Assembly: GCF_030053425.1 (NCBI RefSeq)
Contig: NZ_JASGBI010000001.1
Span: 3,108,001-3,172,000 of the forward strand
DNA from: Lysobacter stagni
Lineage (GTDB): Bacteria > Pseudomonadota > Gammaproteobacteria > Xanthomonadales > Xanthomonadaceae
DNA: 64,000 bases
Reading direction: 5' to 3'
The stretch's first letter is position 1, and every line of letters starts with the position of its first letter. The position numbers and the translations under genes are program-made. Below are positions 36,473 through 45,464 of this stretch, one piece after another. The notes beneath the pieces are model-generated. The model saw only the letters and a list, made by a program, of their open reading frames with translations, did no database searches and was not told the DNA's origin.

Positions 36473-37129
36473 GTGCGGTTGCTGACACGCTCACCGTGGC
36501 GACCGGGCCCGAAGGCCCTGTTCGCGACCAAGACCCTCGTGCATCTGCTGGCGCTGACACCGGCGGCGATCCTGGCGTGGCAGATCCGCGAGGAATTCCT
36601 CACCGGCAGCGGCGGGCTGGGCGCGGACCCGGTGGCGGAGATCGAACACCGCCTGGGCTTGTGGGCACTGCGGCTGCTGATGATCACGCTGGCGATCACC
36701 CCGTTGCGGCAGATCACCGGCCAGACGGCGCTGATGCGCTTTCGCCGCATGCTGGGGCTGTACACATTCGCCTACGCGACGCTGCATTTCAGCGCCTATC
36801 TGGTCCTGGACCTTCGCGGCTACTGGACGCAGATATTCGAGGAGATCGCCAAGCGCCCGTACATCACGGTGGGGTTCACTGCGTGGCTGTTGCTGCTGCC
36901 GCTGGCGATCACATCCACGCAGGCGGCGATCCGCCGGCTCGGTCGCCGCTGGGCACAACTGCACCGGCTGGTCTATGCCGTGGCCGTGCTGGCCGTGCTG
37001 CACTTCTGGTGGCTGGTGAAGTCCGACATCCGCGAGCCGGCGCTGTACGCGGGCATCCTCGCGCTGCTGCTGGGCTGGCGGATCTGGAAACGCGCGGTCA
37101 GCGCGCGCCGTACAGCAGCAGCAGGCTGA
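36473..37129 (+). CDS. msrQ: heme-binding membrane subunit MsrQ
   Basis: A 218-residue membrane protein with six helices that passes quinol electrons to MsrP. GTG 36473 is used, five bases past the msrP stop. Family blocks are present: IEHRLGLWALRLLMITLAIT (residues ~57-76), the heme His region TFAYATLHFSAYLVLDL and LHRLVYAVAVLAVLHFWWLV. The last 32 bases overlap the end of the convergent FHA gene. Confidence 0.94.
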   Translation: MRLLTRSPWRPGPKALFATKTLVHLLALTPAAILAWQIREEFLTGSGGLGADPVAEIEHRLGLWALRLLMITLAITPLRQITGQTALMRFRRMLGLYTFAYATLHFSAYLVLDLRGYWTQIFEEIAKRPYITVGFTAWLLLLPLAITSTQAAIRRLGRRWAQLHRLVYAVAVLAVLHFWWLVKSDIREPALYAGILALLLGWRIWKRAVSARRTAAAG

Positions 37130-37898
37130 GCGCGGCGGCGATCAGCAGCGCCGCCAGCAGCAGCCAGGGCATGCGCCGCACCGAGCGCGGCAGGGCCGAC
37201 GGGACGCGGGTTTCCTCGACGACGGGCAGGCGCTTGGACGAGGGCGCCGGCGCCACCTCGCCGGCCGCGGCACGCTGCACCGGCGACTCGACCACGAAAC
37301 GGTGCTGGTTGCCGAACACGACCTGATCGCCCGGTTGCAGCAACGCATGCCGGACCGGGCGACCGTTGACCAGGCTGCCTTCGACCGAGCCCAGGTCGCG
37401 CAGCACCACGCCATCGGCATGGGCTTCCAGGCGCGCGTGGCGTTCGGAGAAGGTGGGTTCGTTGATGCGGATGTCGCTTTCGCCGGCACGGCCGACGGTG
37501 CGCGGATGTTCCAGCGTGAAGCTGCGGCCGTGGTACGGGCCGCCCACGCCGCGCACCAGCATGCGGGTGTCGGTGCCACCGGAGAAACCGTAGTCGGCGG
37601 GTGCCGGCAGCGGCTCGCCTGCCAGCAGCACCAGCTCGGTTCCATCGACGAAGATGGCATCGCCCACGCGCAGCATCGCCACGCGTCGCACCGGACGCCC
37701 GTTGACGTGCAGTCCGGGTGCGCCTTCGCGCACCTGCAACCACACGCCGCGCCGGTCCACGCAGAACTGAGCGACGGCCCCATCGGTCGACACGGAACCC
37801 AGCACGCCCTGTCGATCGTAACCAATGGCATGCACGCCCGGACTGAGCGTCAGGTCGGCATGTTCCCGGTTCTGGAATCGCAGGCGGAGGGCATTCAC
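37098..37898 (-). CDS. FHA domain membrane protein
   Basis: About 266 residues. It starts at GTG 37898 (MNALRLRF) or GTG 37916. The N-terminal FHA-like domain is degenerate (PGLHVNGRPVRRVAMLRVGD). The second is canonical: PRTVGRAGESDIRINEPTFS then ERHARLEAHADGVVLRDLGS (residues ~140-180), with the phosphothreonine-binding Arg, Ser and His. A basic linker and a C-terminal membrane helix (LLLAALLIAAALSLLLLY) follow, so it is tail-anchored. It binds phosphothreonine partners; kinase unknown. It overlaps the convergent msrQ end by 32 bases. Confidence 0.85.
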   Translation of the reverse strand: MNALRLRFQNREHADLTLSPGVHAIGYDRQGVLGSVSTDGAVAQFCVDRRGVWLQVREGAPGLHVNGRPVRRVAMLRVGDAIFVDGTELVLLAGEPLPAPADYGFSGGTDTRMLVRGVGGPYHGRSFTLEHPRTVGRAGESDIRINEPTFSERHARLEAHADGVVLRDLGSVEGSLVNGRPVRHALLQPGDQVVFGNQHRFVVESPVQRAAAGEVAPAPSSKRLPVVEETRVPSALPRSVRRMPWLLLAALLIAAALSLLLLYGAR

Positions 37899-38003
37899 GT
37901 TGGCGCAATCTAGCACACCGTCCGCGCGGCATTCGCGCAGGAATTACTTGGCCGCGCGAGGTCCGGCGAGCACAATACCGCTCACTTCCGCCAGGGCTTC
38001 ACC

Positions 38004-38279
38004 ATGTCGAACATCGATATCCGCCACGCCCATTCGCTGCAGCCGGAGCAGGCACGCAAGGCCGTGCAGGACGTGGCCGACAAACTGTCCGAACGCTTCG
38101 GCATGACCTACGACTGGAGTGGCAACACGCTCAACTTCAATCGCAGCGGCGTGGACGGACACATCGAAGTCGAACCCGGCGAACTGCACGTGACGGCCAA
38201 GCTCGGATTCCTGCTGAGCACGATGAAGGGCCCGATCGAAGCGGAGATCCGCCGCGTCCTCGACGAACGCTTCGCCTGA
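38004..38279 (+). CDS. polyhydroxyalkanoic acid system family protein
   Basis: A 91-residue soluble protein. It has HSLQPEQARKAVQDVADKLS (residues 10-29) followed by a beta-rich part (TLNFNRSGVDGHIEVEPGEL), then KLGFLLSTMKGPIEAEIRR. This is the pattern of the family linked to PHA metabolism in gamma-proteobacteria (TIGR02610-like). The actual role is unknown. No phaC is in the window, although two phasin-type genes lie about 20 kb away. The plausible role is granule-associated or regulatory. Confidence 0.85.
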   Translation: MSNIDIRHAHSLQPEQARKAVQDVADKLSERFGMTYDWSGNTLNFNRSGVDGHIEVEPGELHVTAKLGFLLSTMKGPIEAEIRRVLDERFA

Positions 38280-38280
38280 A

Positions 38281-39027
38281 TCAGTCGACCGGGCCGCGGA
38301 ACGGGTCCGGATCGCCCGCGAAGAGCCGACGCGAAACGTCGCGTTCGTCCTGTTCGATTTCGGCGATGAAGCGCCGCGCATCACCCAGGCGATCGAAGGC
38401 GGCGAAGCCACGTTCCAGGAAGCCCTGGAGTTCGGACAATCCCGCCGCACGCGCGGGGCCGCGCGACAGCTTCAGCAGCATCGACACCCCGGGCAGGCGC
38501 AACGCGCCGCCCAGTCCCAGGCCCACGCGGGCCAGCAGGTCGATCTGGTGCGACCGCAGCCGTGGAAGGCCGGCGCGGCGATAGGCCTGGGCGTACAGGT
38601 CCGCGTCCAGTGTCCGGCGCGACCCACCGATGCCCTCCAGCACCTGCGCCATTCGCAGGTCAAAGGCGTGCGTGAGCAGGCCCAGCTCGATGGCGTCGGC
38701 CACGGTCTCCAGCAGGCCCGCCGGCAACAGCTTCTGCATCATCGGCAGCACGCGCGCGATGTCGGCGTCGCGCTGGCTGAAATCGTGTTCGTTGTAGACG
38801 TCGCTGAGGAAGAACTGCGCCGCGGGGCGGCGGGCCGGATCCTTCAGGAACCGGTCGAAGCTGGCTTCCAGCCGCCGCGTCTGCCAGCGGCGCAGCTCGG
38901 GCAGCCACGGCAGGTCGTTGCGCGGGTCGCGGCCGGGATCGTGCAGGGCCTGGTGCTCGCGCAGCAGCCATTCCAGCCGGGCGCCCAGGGGGCGGCCATG
39001 GCGGCGGCGTGGCGTGCGCGGGGACAT
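38281..39027 (-). CDS. conserved hypothetical helical protein
   Basis: A 248-residue protein with no signal or membrane helix. A conserved block FFLSDVYNEHDFSQRDADIA followed by RVLPMMQKLLP (residues ~71-100) recurs in uncharacterised proteobacterial proteins. The rest is helical and Leu/Arg-rich. Convergent with the PHA-system gene: only one base separates the two stops. Divergent from the patatin gene with 101 bases between. Function unknown. Confidence 0.7.
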   Translation of the reverse strand: MSPRTPRRRHGRPLGARLEWLLREHQALHDPGRDPRNDLPWLPELRRWQTRRLEASFDRFLKDPARRPAAQFFLSDVYNEHDFSQRDADIARVLPMMQKLLPAGLLETVADAIELGLLTHAFDLRMAQVLEGIGGSRRTLDADLYAQAYRRAGLPRLRSHQIDLLARVGLGLGGALRLPGVSMLLKLSRGPARAAGLSELQGFLERGFAAFDRLGDARRFIAEIEQDERDVSRRLFAGDPDPFRGPVD

Positions 39028-39128
39028 TGCGGCCGATCATCCGGGGCCGTGACGGCGGCCGCAACCCCGGCCCGGACGCGGCCCGGCAACCGGGCTACAC
39101 TCGGTCCAACTTCGCCGATCGTGCCTGC

Positions 39129-40394
39129 ATGCTGTCACTTCACTCCGCCCGGCAACGGCCGCGCACACCCGACCGCCCTGCCCGCGTGGGCCTGGCGATC
39201 GCCGGGGGCGGGCCGATCGGGGGCATGTACGAACTCGGCGCGCTGCGGGCGCTCGAGGAGGCGCTGGACGGCATCGAGCTGACCCGGCTGGACAGCTACG
39301 TGGGCGTCAGCTCCGGCGCGTTCCTGGCCGCGGGCCTGGCCAACCGCATCGACACCGCCGAGATGTGCCGGATCTTCATCACCGGCGACAGCAACGATGT
39401 GCAGTTCCGGCCCGAGACCTTCCTGCGCCCGGCCATCTTCGAATACCTGCGCCGTGCGGCCAGCCTGCCGCGACTGGCCACGCAGTGGTGGCAGGAGCTG
39501 CTGTTCTCCCGCAACGAGTCGCGCTGGTCGGACCTGTTGATGCACTTCGGTGCGCTGGTGCCGACGGGGCTGTTCGACAACGCGGAAGTCGAACGCTTCC
39601 TGCAGGACGTGTTCTCGCGCCGCGGGCGCAGCAACGACTTCCGTGAGCTGGACGCCAACCTGTATGTGGTCGCGGTCGACCTGGACAGCGGCGAGGCGGT
39701 GAAGTTCGGCGCCAAGGGCTGGGACCAGGTGCCCATCTCCACCGCCGTGCAGGCCAGCGCCGCCCTGCCCGGCCTGTACCCGCCGGTGGAAATCGGCGGT
39801 CGCCATTTCGTCGATGGCGCGCTGCGCCGGACGATGCACGCCTCGGTGTTGCTCGACCGCGGCGTGGACCTGCTGATCGGGCTCAACCCGCTGGTGCCCT
39901 TCAGCCAGGACGGCACGGGCCTGCCGGTCAGCCACGAACGCAGCCTGGCCGCGGGCGGACTGCCGGCGGTGCTCTCGCAGACCTTCCGCACGCTGCTGCA
40001 GTCGCGCATGCAGGTCGGCCTGGCGCGCTACGCGCAGCAGTACCCGGACATCGACCAGCTGATCTTCGAGCCCAACGCCGAGGACGCGGAGCTGTTCTTC
40101 ACCAATGCCTTCAGCTTCTCGGCGCGTCGTCGCATCAGCGAGATCGCCTACCGCAACACGATGACGGACCTGCGCCGTCGCGCGGATGTGCTGCGCCCGG
40201 TGCTGGAGGCCAACGGCATCGGGCTGCGCATGGACGTGGTCGGCGACGAAGAACGCTCGTTGCTGGACGGCCTGGCGTCGTCGCCGCGCGACAACGACGC
40301 CACCGCGCGCCTGCGTCGCGCGCTCGACGATGTCGACCATCTGGTGGCCCAGCGGCGTCCGCGCCGCGAACGGGCGGGCCGCCGCGCCCCGTAA
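39129..40394 (+). CDS. patatin-like phospholipase
   Basis: A 421-residue cytoplasmic or peripheral lipase. The patatin domain has the oxyanion loop GGGPIGGMYELGALRALEE (residues ~25-43), the nucleophile in YVGVSSGAFLAAG (Ser ~61-62) and the catalytic Asp in HFVDGALRR (~231). Length and ELLFSRNESRWSDLLMHFGA fit a Xanthomonad/Pseudomonas subgroup of predicted alpha/beta hydrolases. No POTRA or barrel domain is present, so it is not a PlpD-type secreted protein. A phospholipid or acyl-ester substrate is inferred. Confidence 0.88.
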   Translation: MLSLHSARQRPRTPDRPARVGLAIAGGGPIGGMYELGALRALEEALDGIELTRLDSYVGVSSGAFLAAGLANRIDTAEMCRIFITGDSNDVQFRPETFLRPAIFEYLRRAASLPRLATQWWQELLFSRNESRWSDLLMHFGALVPTGLFDNAEVERFLQDVFSRRGRSNDFRELDANLYVVAVDLDSGEAVKFGAKGWDQVPISTAVQASAALPGLYPPVEIGGRHFVDGALRRTMHASVLLDRGVDLLIGLNPLVPFSQDGTGLPVSHERSLAAGGLPAVLSQTFRTLLQSRMQVGLARYAQQYPDIDQLIFEPNAEDAELFFTNAFSFSARRRISEIAYRNTMTDLRRRADVLRPVLEANGIGLRMDVVGDEERSLLDGLASSPRDNDATARLRRALDDVDHLVAQRRPRRERAGRRAP

Positions 40395-40466
40395 CGTCGC
40401 ATCCACGCCGGCGGTGATGCCATTGCAGGCATCGTCGCGGCTGCGGCCGGCACTTCTGGAAAACGC

Positions 40467-41363
40467 GTGAGCGAGGCGTTCGACTGCATCGTGGTGGGCG
40501 GTGGACCGGGTGGCCTCACCGCCGCCACCTACCTTGCGCGCTATCGACGGCGCGTACGGATCTTCGACACCGGCGCCACGCGCGCAGCGTGGATCCCGAA
40601 AAGCCGCAACTGCCCGGGCTTTCCGCACGGCGTCGGCGGGCCGGAACTGCTGGAGCGCATGCGCGAACAGGCACGCCGCTTCGGCGTGGAGACGGTGGAC
40701 GTGGAGGTCACCGGGCTGCATCGCGACGGCGACGGCTTCGACGTGCGCCACGCCGATGCCGGACACCGTGCCCGCACGGTGATCATGGCGACCGGGTGCG
40801 AGGACGTGCTGCCGGACCTGTCCGGGCTGGACGACGCCGTGGCCTGCGGCGCGCTGCGCATGTGCCCGATCTGCGATGCATTCGAGGCGACCGGCCATGG
40901 CATCGCGGTATACGGGCCGGCGGACACGGCCGCAGCCCACGCGCGCTTCCTGCGCACCTATTCCAATCGCATCACGCTGGTGCCCTCGCAAGCCGGCGTT
41001 GACGAAACGGTACGGCGTGAGCTCGACGCGGCCGGCGTGCAACTGGCCGGGGTGCCACTGGGACTGGAATTCGACGGAACACGCTGCGTGTTCGCCTTCG
41101 CCGACGGACCGCGCGCTTTCGATGTGGTCTACCCGATGCTGGGCCTGGTATCGCGCTCGTCGCTGGCGGTCGGCGCGGGAGCGGAGTGCGACGCGGAAGG
41201 CGCACTGGTGGTGAACCGGCACCAGATGACATCGGTGGACGGCCTGTACGCCATCGGCGACGTGGTCAGCGCACTCAACCAGATCTCGGTGGCGACCGGC
41301 CATGCCGCCATCGCCGCCACCGACGTGCACAACCGCCTGCCGCCCAATCCGGCACAGGATTAG
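40467..41363 (+). CDS. thioredoxin-reductase-like flavoprotein
   Basis: A 298-residue NAD(P)H/FAD oxidoreductase starting at GTG 40467. It has the FAD motif VVGGGPGGLTAATYLARY (residues 9-26), a CxxC pair in MCPICDAFEA near residue 133-136, and the second FAD block SVDGLYAIGDVVSALNQISV near 257-276. The NAD(P)-binding loop is atypical (AVYGPADTAAAHARFLRTY), lacking a clear GxGxxA. The organisation is that of the low-molecular-weight thioredoxin-reductase-like family. The real substrate may differ from thioredoxin. It follows the patatin gene by 73 bases. Confidence 0.85.
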   Translation: MSEAFDCIVVGGGPGGLTAATYLARYRRRVRIFDTGATRAAWIPKSRNCPGFPHGVGGPELLERMREQARRFGVETVDVEVTGLHRDGDGFDVRHADAGHRARTVIMATGCEDVLPDLSGLDDAVACGALRMCPICDAFEATGHGIAVYGPADTAAAHARFLRTYSNRITLVPSQAGVDETVRRELDAAGVQLAGVPLGLEFDGTRCVFAFADGPRAFDVVYPMLGLVSRSSLAVGAGAECDAEGALVVNRHQMTSVDGLYAIGDVVSALNQISVATGHAAIAATDVHNRLPPNPAQD

Positions 41364-41464
41364 TCGCGCTGCTGCCATCGGGTGTCAGCAGCGTGACCCG
41401 GACGGCGCGGGCGGAGCCGTGGGCTCGGCTACCATGCCGCGACTCACTCACAGACGCCCGCACG

Positions 41465-43231
41465 ATGACCCGTACGCTGCTTCTCGCCGCCCTGCTGACT
41501 GCCCTGCCCGCCGCGGCCGCCGCACCCGATGCCGCACTGACCACGCTCTCCGAGCGCAGCGGCTTCATCAAGACCGGCCGCTACGACGAAGTGATCGCCC
41601 TGTGCGAAGCCTTCGCCAAGCGTTATCCCGATGCCGTGCGCTGCCAGTCATTCGGCACCACGCCGGAAGGCCGGCCGATGAAGGTACTGGTGGTGTCGAA
41701 GGCGGGGGCGTTCACGCCGGAAGCGGCAAAGGCCAAGGGCCTGCCGGTGACGCTGATCCAGGGTGGCATCCACGCGGGCGAGATCGACGGCAAGGACGCG
41801 GGATTCCTCGCGCTGCGCCGCATGCTCGACGGCGAAGCCTCGCCGGGCGCGCTGGAGAAGCAGGTGCTGCTGTTCGTGCCGGTGTTCAACATCGACGGCC
41901 ATGAGCGCTTCGCGCGCTGGAACCGTCCCAACCAGCGCGGCCCGGAGGAAATGGGCTGGCGCACGACCGCGCAGAACTACAACCTCAACCGCGACTACGT
42001 CAAAGCCGACACGCCGGAGATGCAGGCGATGTTGCGCCTGGTCAACGCGTGGGATCCGCTGGCCTACGTCGATCTGCACGTCACCGACGGCGCGAAGTTC
42101 GAACACGACGTGTCGATCCAGGTCGAACCGGTCCATGCCGGCGACGACGCCCTGCGCAAGGCCGGCACGGCGTGGCGCGATGGCGTGATCCAGCGCCTGA
42201 CCGAGGCGGGCTCGCTGCCGTTGCCGTATTACCCCTCGTTCGTCACCAACGATGATCCGGCCTCGGGCTTCGAGGACGGTGTGGCCACGCCGCGCTTCTC
42301 GCACGGTTATTTCCAGCTGAGAAACCGCCTGGGCATGCTGGTGGAGACGCACTCCTGGCGCGACTACCCGCACCGGGTGAAGGTCACCTACAACACCATC
42401 CTCGCCCTGCTCGACCTCATCGCGCAGAACGGCGCGCAGTGGCGCGAACAGGCACTGGCCGCCGATGCGCGCGCGCAGAAGCTCGCCGGGCAGCCGATCG
42501 CGCTGGACTACAAGACCACCGACAAGGTGCGCACCATCGACTTCCGTGGCTATGCCTACACGCGCACGCCTTCGGATGTGTCCGGCGCGCTGATGACGCA
42601 TTACGACGAGGCAACGCCGCAGGTATGGCACCTGCCGATGCGTGACGAGATCGTGCCCGACCACGTGGTCTCCGCACCGAAGGGCGGCTATCTGGTCCCG
42701 CCGGCGCACGCGGCGTGGGTCGCGGCCAAACTGGACCAGCACGGCGTGACCTATCGTCGCCTTGACGCGCCGCTGAAGAACGGCAAGGTGGAAGCCTTCC
42801 GCGCCGACAAGGCGACCTTCGGCGCGCAGTCCGTGGAGAACCACCAGCGCGTCACGCTGGACGGCAAGTGGACGCCCGAAACGCAGGACATGCCGGCCGG
42901 CGCGCTGTTCGTGCCGATCGCGCAGCCGAAGGCGCGCCTGGCGATGGCCCTGCTGGAGCCGCAGGCACCGGACGCGCTGGTCGCCTGGGGCGAGTTCAAC
43001 AACTACTTCGAGCGCAAGGAGTACATGGAGGACTACGTCGCCGAGGAAGTCGCCCGCGAGATGCTGAAGGATCCGAAGGTGAAGGCCGAGTTCGAGCAGC
43101 GTCTGAAGGACGACAGCGCCTTCGCCGCCAATCCGCAGGCGCGCCTGGAGTTCTTCGCACGCCGGCATTCGTCGTGGGATTCGCAGTACCGGCGTTACCC
43201 GGTCGTCCGCACCGACCAGATCCCGCACTGA
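41465..43231 (+). CDS. exported M14-family zinc carboxypeptidase
   Basis: A 588-residue protein with a signal peptide (LLLAALLTALPAAAAA, cleavage near 20). The M14 domain has zinc ligands in GGIHAGEIDGKD (HxxE, near residues 101-112) and the later His in YVDLHVTDGAKFEHDV near 203. SQSFGTTPEGR-like residues precede it (QSFGTTPEGRPMKVLVVSK). The C-terminal half (from ~400) has no named domain. It is a periplasmic or secreted peptidase removing C-terminal residues or trimming wall peptides; the substrate is inferred only from family. Confidence 0.9.
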   Translation: MTRTLLLAALLTALPAAAAAPDAALTTLSERSGFIKTGRYDEVIALCEAFAKRYPDAVRCQSFGTTPEGRPMKVLVVSKAGAFTPEAAKAKGLPVTLIQGGIHAGEIDGKDAGFLALRRMLDGEASPGALEKQVLLFVPVFNIDGHERFARWNRPNQRGPEEMGWRTTAQNYNLNRDYVKADTPEMQAMLRLVNAWDPLAYVDLHVTDGAKFEHDVSIQVEPVHAGDDALRKAGTAWRDGVIQRLTEAGSLPLPYYPSFVTNDDPASGFEDGVATPRFSHGYFQLRNRLGMLVETHSWRDYPHRVKVTYNTILALLDLIAQNGAQWREQALAADARAQKLAGQPIALDYKTTDKVRTIDFRGYAYTRTPSDVSGALMTHYDEATPQVWHLPMRDEIVPDHVVSAPKGGYLVPPAHAAWVAAKLDQHGVTYRRLDAPLKNGKVEAFRADKATFGAQSVENHQRVTLDGKWTPETQDMPAGALFVPIAQPKARLAMALLEPQAPDALVAWGEFNNYFERKEYMEDYVAEEVAREMLKDPKVKAEFEQRLKDDSAFAANPQARLEFFARRHSSWDSQYRRYPVVRTDQIPH

Positions 43232-43283
43232 CGGAACCACGACGCCGGTACGACTAGGCTGGCGCGATCCACGGAGGAAGGCC

Positions 43284-44351
43284 ATGAACCTGCCTGTTCG
43301 ATCCCCGTCGTCGCGTCGCCTGGTCCTTCTCGCCGCCACGCTGGCGCTGGCCGCCTGCCAGCCGCGCACCGCGACGGACGTACACGTCGAAAGCATTGCC
43401 GAATCGACCGCCCCTGCATCGCCACCCGCGACGCAGGGCGCGCACGCGATCACCGGCACCGCCGCGTACCGTGAGCGCATCAAGATGCCGCCCGGTGGCA
43501 GCCTGCGCGTGCAGTTGCTCGACAACCTTCTGGCTGACACCCCCAACGCGATGATCGCCGACAAGACCTTCAAGGATGTCGCCGGCCCGCCCTACGCCTT
43601 CAGCCTGCCCTTCGATCCGGCAAGGCTGCGGCCGAACGGACAGTACGGCCTGCATGCGTCGCTGTCCGGCCCGGATGGCGAGCTGTGGTTCGTCAGCGAC
43701 ACGCGCGTGCCGGTCGATCCCGAACGCAACCTGCCCGTCGAGATCCTCATGGTGCGCGTGCCCGGACCGGGCGAAGCCACCGCTGCCAACGCAACGCATT
43801 GGCAATGCGGCGACACGCGCGTCAGCGCGACGTTCGATCCGAAGTCCGAATCCGCCACGCTGTCGGTCAACGGCCGGCGACTGACGTTGCCCCTTGTACG
43901 TTCCGCCTCCGGTGCGCGCTACGCCGACGAACAGGGCAACGAGTTCTGGACCAAGGGCGAGAGCGGCACGCTGGCCCTGGTCGGCGAAGAGAAGAGCCAA
44001 TGCACACCGGCCGAAGGCCCGTCGCCGTGGGATGCGGCGCGCGCGCGCAACATCGCGTTCCGCGCAGTGGGCAATGAACCGGGCTGGCTGGTCGAAGTGG
44101 GCCACGGCGAGACGCCACCGCTGCATGCGCAACTCGACTTCGGCGCGCGCAACATCGACATCGCCCAGACGCAGCCGATCAAGGACGGCCTGGGATTCAC
44201 GGGCCAGACTGCCAACGGCACCCAGGTCGAGCTGCACATCGAGAACACACGCTGCCAGGACCCGATGAGCGGTGCCGTGTTCGAAGCCAGCGCGCGACTC
44301 AGCGCCGGCGGCAAGACCTACCACGGCTGCGGCGCCTTCCTGGACCGTTGA
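43284..44351 (+). CDS. lipoprotein fusing YbaY, MliC and COG3650-type domains
   Basis: A 355-residue envelope lipoprotein with GGAGGAAGG 3-11 bases before ATG. The lipobox is LALAACQP (Cys ~25). Residues ~55-155 form a YbaY/YscW-type beta domain (GTAAYRERIKMPPGGSLRVQ, YGLHASLSGPDGELWFVSDT). A MliC-like lysozyme-inhibitor domain spans ~170-240 (WQCGDTRVSATF, YADEQGNEFWTKGESGTLAL). The last ~100 residues (AVGNEPGWLVEVGHGE ... YHGCGAFLDR) match a COG3650-type domain. An envelope-protective role against lysozyme is inferred from the middle domain. Confidence 0.85.
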   Translation: MNLPVRSPSSRRLVLLAATLALAACQPRTATDVHVESIAESTAPASPPATQGAHAITGTAAYRERIKMPPGGSLRVQLLDNLLADTPNAMIADKTFKDVAGPPYAFSLPFDPARLRPNGQYGLHASLSGPDGELWFVSDTRVPVDPERNLPVEILMVRVPGPGEATAANATHWQCGDTRVSATFDPKSESATLSVNGRRLTLPLVRSASGARYADEQGNEFWTKGESGTLALVGEEKSQCTPAEGPSPWDAARARNIAFRAVGNEPGWLVEVGHGETPPLHAQLDFGARNIDIAQTQPIKDGLGFTGQTANGTQVELHIENTRCQDPMSGAVFEASARLSAGGKTYHGCGAFLDR

Positions 44352-44378
44352 CGCCAAGCATTCCCGGAGAGCCCGCCC

Positions 44379-44768
44379 ATGATGGACATCCTTCCCTCGC
44401 CGTCGCACGTGGCGGCCTATCGCTTCAGCGGCACGCTCGACGGCCCCGACTACGACCGTTGCATCGCCGATCTGGAAAGCCGCCTGCGCCTGCACGAACG
44501 CATCGGCATCTTCTGCGACATGACCGGTTTCACCGGCCTCACCGCCGAAGCGATGGGCAAGGACCTGCGCTACGCCCTGAGCAAGTTCGGCGAGTACAAG
44601 CGCTTCGCGCGCGGCGCGATCCTGACCGACAAGCAATGGCTGGCGCGGATCAGCGAATTCGCTGGCCATTTCTTCCCCAACACCGAGATCCGCGCCTTCG
44701 CCCCCGGCGAACACGACGCGGCACTGGCCTGGGCGTCCGACGTGCAGCCACTGCCCCCGAAGGGCTGA
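44379..44768 (+). CDS. SpoIIAA-like (STAS) protein
   Basis: A 129-residue soluble protein. ATG 44379 or 44382 starts it. It has the SpoIIAA-like fold: GTLDGPDYDRCIADLESRL (residues ~18-36), IGIFCDMTGFTGLTAEAMGK, FGEYKRFARGAILTDKQWLA and a C-terminal FFPNTEIRAFAPGEHDAALAW. Such proteins are of unknown function in proteobacteria. It follows the lipoprotein gene by 27 bases and may be co-transcribed. Confidence 0.8.
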   Translation: MMDILPSPSHVAAYRFSGTLDGPDYDRCIADLESRLRLHERIGIFCDMTGFTGLTAEAMGKDLRYALSKFGEYKRFARGAILTDKQWLARISEFAGHFFPNTEIRAFAPGEHDAALAWASDVQPLPPKG

Positions 44769-44784
44769 ACGCACGCAAGGCCGC

Positions 44785-45381
44785 TCAGGCCATGTACTTC
44801 CAGTTCCGCGACTTGCCTTCGGCCAGCCATTCCAACGTCTGCGCCAGACGGCGCGCACGTGTGTCCTCGCGCTTGGCTTCGGTGATCCATTCGATGTAGT
44901 CGCGGCGGTAGCTGGGTGCGAACCCCTCGAACGTCGCGCGCGCTTTCGCGTTGCGGCGCAGGGCGGCAGCGAGGTCGTCGGGTACCGCCGCTTCCGGTTT
45001 CGGTTTGGCCTTCTTCGCAGGCGCGCGCGTTGGCGCGCTGTCGATCAGCGCCATCGCCTGTTTCACGTATCCGGCCATCTCGCGTTTGCCGGGCAGTTCG
45101 CCGCGTCGGGTGATGCGGCCGAACTGACCCATCGCGTCATCGCGGCCTTCGGCGCCGACGATCTGCCGACCGTGCCAGAACCCGAAGCTGACGTGTTCCT
45201 TGAACGCGGCCATGTTGCACAGGATCTTGCCGCGGTAGGTGAAGCTGGGCATGCCCCATTTCACCGTTTCCTCCACCTCGGGGCAGGCGGTGTGCACCGT
45301 TTCGCGCAGCCAGCCCAGCAACGGTTGTGCGAACGCGGCGGACTGGGCGATGTAGGCATCGACGCGCGGATCGGTGGTCAC
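44785..45381 (-). CDS. YdeI/OmpD-associated (DUF1801-type) family protein
   Basis: A 198-residue protein beginning at GTG 45381. The N-terminal DUF1801 domain has VEETVKWGMPSFTYRGKILC (residues ~36-55) and SFGFWHGRQIVG. A Lys/Ala-rich linker (PAKKAKPKPEA) leads to a YdeI/OmdA C-terminal domain (FEGFAPSYRRDYIEWITEAK, ~153-172) ending in SRNWKYMA. YdeI-like proteins have been linked to antimicrobial-peptide tolerance. The role here is inferred. Convergent with the STAS gene (16 bases apart). Confidence 0.85.
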   Translation of the reverse strand: MTTDPRVDAYIAQSAAFAQPLLGWLRETVHTACPEVEETVKWGMPSFTYRGKILCNMAAFKEHVSFGFWHGRQIVGAEGRDDAMGQFGRITRRGELPGKREMAGYVKQAMALIDSAPTRAPAKKAKPKPEAAVPDDLAAALRRNAKARATFEGFAPSYRRDYIEWITEAKREDTRARRLAQTLEWLAEGKSRNWKYMA

Positions 45382-45464
45382 GGGGCGCTCCCGGAATCGG
45401 TCGTCCTATTGTGCGCACGCTTTCGCGTTGGATTGAACAAGGGCATGCGAGGGGGAAACGGACC

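Noticed and set aside
39135..41378. 747-residue minus-strand frame
   Set aside because: It is antisense to the patatin and flavoprotein genes, which have intact catalytic motifs; its own translation has no domain.
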